This document shows positions 48,264 to 55,801 of a stretch of 64,000 nt of DNA, piece after piece (positions within the stretch are counted from its first letter, which is position 1; each line of letters starts with the position of its first letter). Origin of the DNA: Acidobacteriota bacterium (GTDB taxonomy: Bacteria > Acidobacteriota > Vicinamibacteria > Vicinamibacterales > UBA2999); assembly GCA_021730945.1 (NCBI GenBank), contig JAKFYH010000030.1:1-64000 (forward strand). The letters run 5' to 3'. The position numbers and the translations under genes are program-made. The notes under the pieces were generated by a model. The model was not told the DNA's origin and made no database searches. It saw only the letters and a list, made by a program, of their open reading frames with translations.

Positions 48264-49244
48264 ATGCGTGTTGTTGAGATCTCACAATTCGGGCCGCCCG
48301 AAGTCCTGCGGCTGGCCGAGCGTCCCCACCCGGTGGCCGGTGACGGAGACGTGCTCATCGACGTCGCCGCCGCCGGTGTCAATCGTCCCGATGTGATCCA
48401 GCGGCTCGGCAAGTATCCGCCGCCGCCCGGCGCCTCCGATCTTCCCGGCTTGGAAGTGGCCGGCACAATTGCGGCGCTCGGCGCGGGTGTCACCGGCTTC
48501 GCGGTGGGCGATGCGGTCTGCGCGCTGGTGGCGGGTGGCGGTTACGCCGAAGCGGTCGCCGTGCCCCACGAGCAATGCCTGCCGATGCCGCGCAGTCTGT
48601 CGATGACTGAAGCCGCGGCGATCCCCGAGACCTACTTCACGGTGTGGACCAACCTGTTCGATCGCGGCGGCCTCACGCGTGGCGAGTCGGTCCTGATTCA
48701 CGGTGGCACCAGCGGTATTGGCACGACCGCCATCCAGTTGGCGCGGGCCTTTGGCGCGCAGGTGCTGACCACGGCGGGGAGCGACGGCAAGTGCGAGGCA
48801 GCCAGGGCGCTGGGGGCGCAACACGCCTTCAACTACCGGACCACCGACTGGGTGGCCGCGGCGAAAGAGGCGACCGGCGGCCGCGGCGTGGATGTCATTC
48901 TCGATATCGTCGGCGGCGACTACATGGGCCGCAACCTCGACCTGCTGGCCACCGAGGGCCGCTTGGTCCAGATTGCCTTTCTGAAGAGCCCGAAGGCCGA
49001 ACTGGATTTCTCCGTGATGATGCGCAAGCGCGCCTGGATCACCGGTTCGACCCTGCGCCCCCGCACCCCGGCCGAGAAAGGCCTCATCGCCCAGCAGCTG
49101 CGCCAACACGTGTGGCCGCTGCTCGAAGCCGGCACGGTCCGGCCGATCATTCACCAGGTGTTTCCGCTGGCCCAGGCCGCGGATGCACACCGCCTCATGG
49201 AATCCAGCGCGCACATTGGCAAACTCGTACTCCGACTCAGATAG
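48264..49244 (+). CDS. NAD(P)H-quinone oxidoreductase-like medium-chain dehydrogenase
   Basis: 326 residues. GroES-like N-terminal domain (EVLRLAERPHPVAGDGDVLIDVAAAGVNRPDVIQRLG) and Rossmann domain GGTSGIGTTAIQLARAFGAQV. The structural and catalytic zinc ligands of alcohol dehydrogenases are absent, which fits the quinone oxidoreductase (QOR/PIG3) subgroup. ATG 48264 is preferred; GTG codons at 48252 and 48255 are in the same frame but within the repeat. Confidence 0.9.
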   Translation: MRVVEISQFGPPEVLRLAERPHPVAGDGDVLIDVAAAGVNRPDVIQRLGKYPPPPGASDLPGLEVAGTIAALGAGVTGFAVGDAVCALVAGGGYAEAVAVPHEQCLPMPRSLSMTEAAAIPETYFTVWTNLFDRGGLTRGESVLIHGGTSGIGTTAIQLARAFGAQVLTTAGSDGKCEAARALGAQHAFNYRTTDWVAAAKEATGGRGVDVILDIVGGDYMGRNLDLLATEGRLVQIAFLKSPKAELDFSVMMRKRAWITGSTLRPRTPAEKGLIAQQLRQHVWPLLEAGTVRPIIHQVFPLAQAADAHRLMESSAHIGKLVLRLR

Positions 49245-50460
49245 GGCCACAGATGACGCAGGTAACGCAGATTCTGAATCTGCGGCCAGGCGCGATGAGC
49301 CCCTGTTTACTGCGCGTTTCTTTCTGATGTGCAGCTACAGCTTCACGGTGTTCATGTCCGTGTTCCAGCTGCTGCCGGTCGCACCGTTTCATATCCTTTC
49401 GCTCGGCGGCACCGGAGGCGAAGCCGGGTTATTCCTGGGGCTGCTGACCTACGCCTCCGCGGTGTCGGCGCCGATCACCGGCGCCATGGGCGATCGGCTG
49501 GGCAAGCGGCGGGTGCTGATCGTGGCCAGCCTGGCCATCACCGTGTTTTCGCTGTTGTATGCGGTGGCGCCATCCTTTCACGTCATCCTGGCGCTGGTGC
49601 TGGTGCACGGCGTGTTCTGGTCGGGCCTGTTGTCGTCGTCGAGCGCGTATGTTACCGACATCGTGCCGATTTCCCGCCGCGCCGAGGGGCTGGGCTATGC
49701 CGGCTTTGCCAGCATCCTGGCGGTGGCGGTGGCGCCGTGGATTGGGCTCTGGGTGTTTGACCACGGCGGCTGGACCCTGTTGTGTCTCGAGATGGCGGGC
49801 CTCAACCTGATGATGGCCTTCATCGCCTGGCGGCTGCCGCCCGATGCCCGCCGCGCGATGCCGCCGCTGTCGCTCAAGCCGGCCGACCTGGTCGAGTGGC
49901 GAATCATGGTCGGCGCCATTACCCTGTTCCTGTATTCATTCAGCTACGGGGGCATCACCAGCTTCGTCGCCGTCTATGCCGACCAGCTCGGGGTGACGCC
50001 GCGGGCGTTGTTCTTTACCGTGTTCTCGTTGGCCATTGTTTCCACGCGGCCGTTCATCGCCCGCTATGCCGACCAGGTCGGCCACGCCCGCGTGATTGTG
50101 CCGTGTCTTGGAATGATGGTGCTGGGCATTGCCGTCCTGGTCTTCGCCTCGACCCGCATGACCTTCGCCCTGTCGGCCATGTTGTTTGGGGTCGGCTTCG
50201 GCTCCGCCTATCCGATTTTCGTGGCGCACCTGATGCATCATGTGCCGGAGCATCGCCGCGGTGCGACTTTCGGGGCGCTGATTGGCGCCTTCGATACCGG
50301 CATTGGCACCGGGTCGATTGCCATCGGCTGGATCAGCGAGCACTATTCGTTCAGCCACGCGTTCACCGTCGCCGGGGCGCTGGCCTTGCTTTCGATTCCG
50401 TATTTCCTCTTCATGGAGAAACGACAGTGGACTACGTCCGCCTCGGCACCACCGGCCTGA
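49183..50460 (+). CDS. Major facilitator superfamily transporter
   Basis: Open frame of 425 residues with twelve transmembrane helices; MFS loop 2-3 motif GDRLGKRR is present. Start is uncertain. The conserved family N-terminus (EPLFTARFFLM) is upstream of the first in-frame ATG (49327), and the only upstream in-frame start (49183) lies within the quinone oxidoreductase gene. The intervening 49244-49277 is a dispersed-repeat copy. No substrate indication; it is linked by a 34-nt overlap to the aldo/keto reductase. Confidence 0.82.
   Translation: MHTASWNPARTLANSYSDSDRATDDAGNADSESAARRDEPLFTARFFLMCSYSFTVFMSVFQLLPVAPFHILSLGGTGGEAGLFLGLLTYASAVSAPITGAMGDRLGKRRVLIVASLAITVFSLLYAVAPSFHVILALVLVHGVFWSGLLSSSSAYVTDIVPISRRAEGLGYAGFASILAVAVAPWIGLWVFDHGGWTLLCLEMAGLNLMMAFIAWRLPPDARRAMPPLSLKPADLVEWRIMVGAITLFLYSFSYGGITSFVAVYADQLGVTPRALFFTVFSLAIVSTRPFIARYADQVGHARVIVPCLGMMVLGIAVLVFASTRMTFALSAMLFGVGFGSAYPIFVAHLMHHVPEHRRGATFGALIGAFDTGIGTGSIAIGWISEHYSFSHAFTVAGALALLSIPYFLFMEKRQWTTSASAPPA
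49244..49277. repeat. CCACAGAT dispersed repeat at the MFS gene start
   Basis: GGGCCACAGATGACGCAG, GTAACGCAGATT and CTGAATCTGCGG follow the quinone oxidoreductase stop and are read in frame as part of the MFS N-terminus. Confidence 0.6.
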
Positions 50461-51404
50461 AGGTTTCCCGTCTCTGTCTCGGCACCATGACCTACGGCAC
50501 GCCCGCCTGGCGGCCGTGGGTGCTGGACGAGGCGGCCAGCCGCCCGTTCATCAAGCGGGCGATTGAGCATGGCATCAACTTCTTCGACACCGCCGACATG
50601 TACTCGCGCGGCGTCAGCGAGGAAGTGGTCGGCCGGGCACTCAAGGAGTATGCCCGGCGTGAGCAAGTCGTGGTGGCCACCAAGGTGTTCTACCCGGTGA
50701 CCGACCACCCGAACAGCCGCGGCCTCTCGCGCAAGCACATCATGGCGGCGATCGACGGCTCGCTGACCCGGCTGGGCACCGACTACGTCGACCTCTACCA
50801 GATTCACCGCTACGACGAGCACACCCCGATCGAGGAGACGCTCGAGGCGCTGCACGACGTCGTGAAAGCCGGCAAGGCGCTCTACCTCGGCGCCTCCAGC
50901 ATGTACGCGTGGCAGTTCGCCAATATGCTGGCCATGCAGCGCCGTCATGGCTGGACCCGGTTTGTCTCGATGCAGAACCACTACAACCTGGTCTACCGCG
51001 AGGAAGAACGTGAGATGTTTCCGCTGTGCGCGGCCGAGGGCATAGGCGTCATCCCGTGGAGTCCGCTGGCGCGCGGCTTCCTGGCCGGCAATCGCCAGCG
51101 AGGGGCCAGGGATGCCACCCCGCGCGAACGGCATGATGACTTCGGTCACGGCCTCTACTACGCGGACACGGACTACGACATCGCCGATCGCGTCGTCGAG
51201 CTGGCCCGGCGCAAGGGCGTGCTGCCGATCCAGGTGGCGCTGGCCTGGGTCGCGAACCGCCCCGGCGTGACGGCGCCCATCATCGGCGCGTCACGGTTGG
51301 AGCAGTTGGATCAACTGGTCGAGGGCCTGGCGGTGACGCTGGCGGATGACGAGCGGACGTTCCTGGAGGAACGCTACGTGCCCCACCGGGTGCTTGGCCA
51401 CTAG
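50427..51404 (+). CDS. Aldo/keto reductase
   Basis: 325 residues from GTG 50427 (GGAGA nine nt upstream), overlapping the MFS gene by 34 nt. TIM-barrel oxidoreductase with the complete tetrad Asp54, Tyr59 (DTADMYS), Lys86 (TKVFYP) and His127 (YQIHRYDE); NADPH site PIIGASRLEQLDQL near the C-terminus. Belongs to the YajO/YghZ-type group; substrate unknown. Confidence 0.92.
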   Translation: MDYVRLGTTGLKVSRLCLGTMTYGTPAWRPWVLDEAASRPFIKRAIEHGINFFDTADMYSRGVSEEVVGRALKEYARREQVVVATKVFYPVTDHPNSRGLSRKHIMAAIDGSLTRLGTDYVDLYQIHRYDEHTPIEETLEALHDVVKAGKALYLGASSMYAWQFANMLAMQRRHGWTRFVSMQNHYNLVYREEEREMFPLCAAEGIGVIPWSPLARGFLAGNRQRGARDATPRERHDDFGHGLYYADTDYDIADRVVELARRKGVLPIQVALAWVANRPGVTAPIIGASRLEQLDQLVEGLAVTLADDERTFLEERYVPHRVLGH

Positions 51405-51438
51405 CAGGCTGCTGACAAACGCAGCCTGCTAGTGGCCA
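51395..51438. terminator. Strong 18-bp hairpin between convergent genes
   Basis: TGGCCACTAGCAGGCTGC - 8-nt loop TGACAAAC - perfect complement to 51438. The aldo/keto reductase TAG is inside the left arm and the right arm ends five nt before the stop of the permease gene. A bidirectional terminator without T-tract. Confidence 0.78.
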
Positions 51439-51442
51439 CGGG

Positions 51443-52660
51443 CTATTCGAATCGCAACGCGTCGATCGGATCCAGCGCCGCGGCCTTGCGGGCCGGGTAG
51501 AAGCCGAAGAACACGCCGGTGATGGCGGCAAACACGAACGCCACCGCCACCGCCTGCGGCGAGACCTTGGTCGGCCACGACATCCAGAGCGTGACGCCCT
51601 CCGATAGCCCAAGGCCCAGTGCGATGCCAATTGACCCGCCGACCAGGCTGAGGACGATCGCCTCGACCAGGAACTGCAGCAACACATCGCGGCCACGCGC
51701 GCCGATGGCCAGGCGCAGGCCGATCTCGCGGGTGCGCTCGGTCACCGACACCAGCATGATGTTCATGATGCCGATGCCGCCCACCAGCAGCGACACGCCG
51801 GCGATGCTGGCCAGTAGCGCCGTCATTGTCTCGGTGGCCTGCACCCGGACGCTGGCCATTTCTTCCATGGTGCGCACCATGAAGTCGTCCTCCGACGCGT
51901 CAAGGATTTGATGACGCGTGCGCAGCAGCGTGGCAATGCGATCGGCCGTGGCCGCGGTGTCGCCGGCCGAGGCGGCCGAGACCGTGATGTTCTGCACGTA
52001 AGTGATGCCGCGCAGCTTCTTCATCACCGTCGTATACGGCACATAGACGACGTCGTCCTGGTCCTGGCCCATGCCCGACTGGCCCTTGCTCGACATCACG
52101 CCGGTCACGGTGAACGGCTGGTTGTTGATGCGAATAATCTGACCCACTGGATCGACATCGGCGCCGAACAACTGCTCGTGGACCACCGAGCCGAGCACGG
52201 CCACCTTGGCGGCTGACGCGACATCGGCGGGACCGAAGAAGGCGCCTGCGGTCGCCGGCCACGAGCGAATCAGCGGCAGGTCCACGTCGGTGCCCTGGAT
52301 TTGTGTGCCCCAATTCAGGTTGCCGGCCACCACCTGACCGCGCGTGCTCACGCCCGGCGCCAGGTACTGGACGCCCTGGACCTCCTGGATGGCCATGGCG
52401 TCTTCCGGTGTCAGCGTGCTGGCGTTGCCCTGGCCCGATCGCACGCCGCCGGACATGAAGTTGCCGGCGCTCACCATGATCATGTTGGTGCCCGCCGCCT
52501 GGATCTGAGTCTCGATCGACGATTGCGCGCCGGTGCCGAGCGCCACCATCGTGATCACCGCCGCCACGCCGATGATCATGCCGAGCATGGTGAGAGCAGT
52601 CCGCATCTTGTTGCGGGCCAGCGCTTTGAGCGCCACTCGCAAGACCATCAATACGCCCAT
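51443..52660 (-). CDS. MacB-type ABC transporter permease
   Basis: 405 residues: one N-terminal transmembrane helix (about 22-43), a large periplasmic MacB_PCD domain, and an FtsX domain with three C-terminal helices. It works with the ATPase gene two nt upstream and the MacA-like adaptor as a tripartite mechanotransmission pump for macrolides, peptides or lipids. Confidence 0.93.
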   Translation of the reverse strand: MGVLMVLRVALKALARNKMRTALTMLGMIIGVAAVITMVALGTGAQSSIETQIQAAGTNMIMVSAGNFMSGGVRSGQGNASTLTPEDAMAIQEVQGVQYLAPGVSTRGQVVAGNLNWGTQIQGTDVDLPLIRSWPATAGAFFGPADVASAAKVAVLGSVVHEQLFGADVDPVGQIIRINNQPFTVTGVMSSKGQSGMGQDQDDVVYVPYTTVMKKLRGITYVQNITVSAASAGDTAATADRIATLLRTRHQILDASEDDFMVRTMEEMASVRVQATETMTALLASIAGVSLLVGGIGIMNIMLVSVTERTREIGLRLAIGARGRDVLLQFLVEAIVLSLVGGSIGIALGLGLSEGVTLWMSWPTKVSPQAVAVAFVFAAITGVFFGFYPARKAAALDPIDALRFE

Positions 52661-52662
52661 GG

Positions 52663-53427
52663 TTACACCGCCTCCGCTTCCACCGGCAGGGCCGCGAGTT
52701 CGTCGGCGGCCGCCCGCCGCCTGGTGACCGGGCGGTCGGTCACGACCAGGCCGTCGCGGAATGCCACGATGCGCGTGCCGTACTCGGCGATGTCGTGCTC
52801 GTGGGTGATCAGCACCACCGTGATGCCGCGCTCCATGTTCAGCCGCTGAAACAATCCCATGACTTCAATGCTGGTGCGCGTATCGAGGTTGCCGGTCGGC
52901 TCGTCGGCGAGAATGATCGACGGTTCGTTGACCAGCGCGCGGGCAATGGCGACGCGCTGCTGTTGACCGCCCGAGAGTTGATTGGGATGGTGGCTGGCGC
53001 GGTCGGCCAGTCCCACCGCCGCCAGCATATCCTTGGCGCGGCGGTGCCGATCGGCGGTCTTGAGCGTCGAGCCGCCGTAGAGCAGTGGCAACTCGACGTT
53101 GTCGAGCGCCGAGGTTCGCGACAGCAGGTTGAAACCCTGGAACACGAAGCCGATCTTGGTGTTGCGAACCGCCGCCAGCTCGTTCTTCGACATCTGCGAG
53201 ACGTCCTCGCCGTCGAGGAAGTACTGACCCGACGTCGGCTTGGCCAGGCAGCCGACGATGTGCATGAAGGTCGATTTGCCTGAGCCCGACGGCCCGGTCA
53301 CCGACAGAAATTCGCCGCGGGCGACATCGAGGTTGACGCCGCGCAGTGCCTTCACCAGGTGCTCGCCGACCTCGTAGGTGCGAACCAGGTTGCGAGTCGA
53401 GATGACGTTGTCGGTGCGATCCGCCAC
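52663..53427 (-). CDS. MacB/LolD-type ABC transporter ATPase
   Basis: 254 residues from GTG 53427. Walker [10 protein letters not shown], signature [15 protein letters not shown], Walker [12 protein letters not shown]. MacB-like insertions are absent because the permease is encoded separately. A longer in-frame start at 53502 lies within the adaptor gene; GTG 53427, 17 nt after the adaptor stop, begins the conserved region. Confidence 0.92.
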   Translation of the reverse strand: MADRTDNVISTRNLVRTYEVGEHLVKALRGVNLDVARGEFLSVTGPSGSGKSTFMHIVGCLAKPTSGQYFLDGEDVSQMSKNELAAVRNTKIGFVFQGFNLLSRTSALDNVELPLLYGGSTLKTADRHRRAKDMLAAVGLADRASHHPNQLSGGQQQRVAIARALVNEPSIILADEPTGNLDTRTSIEVMGLFQRLNMERGITVVLITHEHDIAEYGTRIVAFRDGLVVTDRPVTRRRAAADELAALPVEAEAV

Positions 53428-53443
53428 CGTGTCACCCGCCTTG

Positions 53444-55303
53444 CTAGAAGCCGCCACGACCGCCGCCTCCAGGCCCGCCTGGGCCGCGGCCGCCTGGGCC
53501 ACGACCGGGCATCAGCGGATTGGCCGCGCCGCCCTGGGCCGGCGTGCTGCGGGTCGCCGTCAGGCCGGTCACGCCCGTCACCACTTCCATGTCCTCCGTG
53601 AGTTCGCCATTCAGAAGTTCCGTGAAGGTGCCGTCGCTGATGCCGAGCCGCAAGTTGAGCGCCTTCAACTGGCCCTCGGTGAACACCCACGCCCGGCCGC
53701 GCGATTCAACCGCCGGCAAGGGGGCAAACAGCGCATCGATGGTCTGCGCCTGAGGTGCTGTCGCGGCGCGCGCCGCCGGCCGCGGTGTCCGCCCCTGCGG
53801 CGCCATCAGCGCCTCGAACGCGCTGGTATCGGTGCCGCGTTCCTTCATGCGGGCCAGAAACTGCGTGCGTTCGTCGGCCGACATCGTCTTGAAGCGTTCG
53901 AGTGAACGGGCCTGGAAATCGGCGCCGCCTGGTCCGCCGCCGGGGCCGCCACGGCCCTGGAACTCACCACCGCCGCCCGGCCGTCCGGGGAAGTCGCCCC
54001 CCGCACCGCCCGGCGGCCGGCCAGGAAAGTCGCCGCCACGTCCGCCGCGACCGCCGCGTCCAACCGGCGGTGCTCCCGGCGCCCCAGATTCCGCGGGAGC
54101 GGCCGGTGCCACGTCCGCCGAGGGCGCCGCTGTTGGTGCCGGTCGCGGCCGCGCGGGTGTGACGGCGGCAGGCGCGGGTGCGCCCGTGGCCGCAGGGGCG
54201 GCCATCGGCGGTGCGCCGCCGCCAGGTCCGCCGCGACCGCCGCGGCCGGCGCCGCCAAAGCCCGCCACCTCGGTGGGTGGAGGTTCCTGATTGAACGCCG
54301 CGAACATGTCGTTCGTCGGCCGGAAGCGCAGCGCGGCATTGGCAATGCGCAGCGTGTTGATCCGCTTGTTGATCTCGATCTTGACGTTCGCCGTCATGCC
54401 CGGCTTGAGCTTCAACTGCTTGTTCGGCACGGTGATGACCGTGCCGTAGGTCGTGACGTTCTGCACGACCACCGGCTGCAGGCGAATCTGCGTGACCGTG
54501 CCCTCGAAGTTGTCAGCCGGGTAGGCATCGACCCGGAACGTCACGTGCTGTCCCGGACGAATCCGGCCCACATCGGCTTCGTCGATGTTGGCGTTGACCT
54601 GCATCTCGGTGAGGTCGGCGGCAATCACGAACAGGGTGGGTGCCGACATGCTGGCGGCCACCGTCTGGCCGACATCGACGCTGCGCTGCGTCACGATGCC
54701 GTCAATCGGCGCGGTGATGATGGTGTGGTCGCGGTTGACTTGCGATTGGTTGACCGAGGCCTCGGCCTGCGTGACCGCGGCCTGCGACTGGATGACCGAC
54801 GCCTGCTGCGACGCGACGCTGGCGGTGGCCGAGTCGACCGCCACTTTGGCGGCATCCAGATCGCTCGGGGCAATCAGGCTGCGGCTCGACAGCTCAACCG
54901 CCCGCGCGTATTTTTGTTGCGCGTCGAGCAACTGCACCTTGGTGCGATCCAGTTCACTGTTGGCGCGGGTGAGATTGGCGCGCGCCTGGCTCAGGTTGGC
55001 CTGCACCTGGCGGAGTTGCGCATCGAAGATCGACGGGTCGAGCCGCGCCACGACCTGACCCTTCGTGACGATGGAGTTGAAGTCGGCGCCGAGCCACTCG
55101 ATGTTGCCCGAGACCTGGCTGCCGACCTGGACGGTCGTGACCGCCTGGACGGTGCCGGTGGCGCCGACCGTGTCGACGATGTCTCCCCGTGTCACCGGCA
55201 CGGTGTTGACTGCCACGACGGCCTTGTCTCGATTGAGATACCACCAGGCGCCGCCGGCGCCAACCACTGCCAGGATCCCGAGGATCACGATCGATCGCTT
55301 CAT
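53444..55303 (-). CDS. MacA-like periplasmic adaptor with Gly-rich insert
   Basis: 619 residues from ATG 55303. N-terminal transmembrane anchor (MKRSIVILGILAVVGAGGAWWYL), lipoyl/barrel-sandwich halves around a long coiled-coil hairpin (about 95-190), and a beta-barrel domain to about 330. From about 345 to 460 an RGG/PGGG-rich low-complexity segment interrupts the protein, followed by a charged helical piece and a second membrane-proximal domain. Homologues are usually 350-450 residues, so this insert accounts for the extra length. Confidence 0.88.
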   Translation of the reverse strand: MKRSIVILGILAVVGAGGAWWYLNRDKAVVAVNTVPVTRGDIVDTVGATGTVQAVTTVQVGSQVSGNIEWLGADFNSIVTKGQVVARLDPSIFDAQLRQVQANLSQARANLTRANSELDRTKVQLLDAQQKYARAVELSSRSLIAPSDLDAAKVAVDSATASVASQQASVIQSQAAVTQAEASVNQSQVNRDHTIITAPIDGIVTQRSVDVGQTVAASMSAPTLFVIAADLTEMQVNANIDEADVGRIRPGQHVTFRVDAYPADNFEGTVTQIRLQPVVVQNVTTYGTVITVPNKQLKLKPGMTANVKIEINKRINTLRIANAALRFRPTNDMFAAFNQEPPPTEVAGFGGAGRGGRGGPGGGAPPMAAPAATGAPAPAAVTPARPRPAPTAAPSADVAPAAPAESGAPGAPPVGRGGRGGRGGDFPGRPPGGAGGDFPGRPGGGGEFQGRGGPGGGPGGADFQARSLERFKTMSADERTQFLARMKERGTDTSAFEALMAPQGRTPRPAARAATAPQAQTIDALFAPLPAVESRGRAWVFTEGQLKALNLRLGISDGTFTELLNGELTEDMEVVTGVTGLTATRSTPAQGGAANPLMPGRGPGGRGPGGPGGGGRGGF

Positions 55304-55404
55304 GCTGGTGGTTACTCTCAGCCCATCCCATCCGTTTACGCAGGGCGCCATGGTCGCGGACCGGATTCGGGCTGTACCGGGCTGTGCGCCCGGCGGAACA
55401 AGCT

Positions 55405-55440
55405 GTAGACCATCTACGTCTATGGCTGTAGAACGTCTAC
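55405..55440. promoter_or_regulatory. Twin PadR-type operators
   Basis: Two 13-bp palindromes, GTAGA-CCA-TCTAC (55405-55417) and GTAGA-ACG-TCTAC (55428-55440), with centres 23 bp apart on the same DNA face. They lie between the divergent macAB-type operon and padR, five bp before the padR start. Confidence 0.72.
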
Positions 55441-55444
55441 TGCT

Positions 55445-55798
55445 ATGGCCAAGCCCCGTGACGACCAACGAATCGACCTGCTTCAGGGCACCCTCGACAT
55501 GCTGGTGCTGCGGACCCTCCAGTGGGGGCCGCAACACGGCCACGGCATCGGCCAGGCCATCCGCGCCCAGTCAGACGATCTGCTCAGGGTGGAAACCGGT
55601 TCGCTCTATCCGGCGCTGCATCGGCTCGAGAAGCGCGGCTGGCTGAAGGCGGAATGGGGCGTGAGCGAGGCCAACCAGCGTGCCAAGTATTACCACCTGA
55701 CCGCGGCGGGGAAGGCCCAGTTGTCGCGCGAGCGTGACCGCTGGTCGCAGTTGGTCGGCGCCATTGGCCGCATCATGAACCCGGCCGGCAGCGAGTAA
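55445..55798 (+). CDS. PadR-family transcriptional regulator
   Basis: 117 residues, short class I PadR protein. Winged helix LLQGTLDMLVLRTLQWGPQHGHGIGQAI ... VETGSLYPALHRLEKRGWLKAEW, then one C-terminal dimerisation helix. Such regulators are commonly autoregulated and are often found next to ADOP permeases. Followed three nt later by the permease gene. Confidence 0.93.
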   Translation: MAKPRDDQRIDLLQGTLDMLVLRTLQWGPQHGHGIGQAIRAQSDDLLRVETGSLYPALHRLEKRGWLKAEWGVSEANQRAKYYHLTAAGKAQLSRERDRWSQLVGAIGRIMNPAGSE

Positions 55799-55801
55799 GC
55801 C

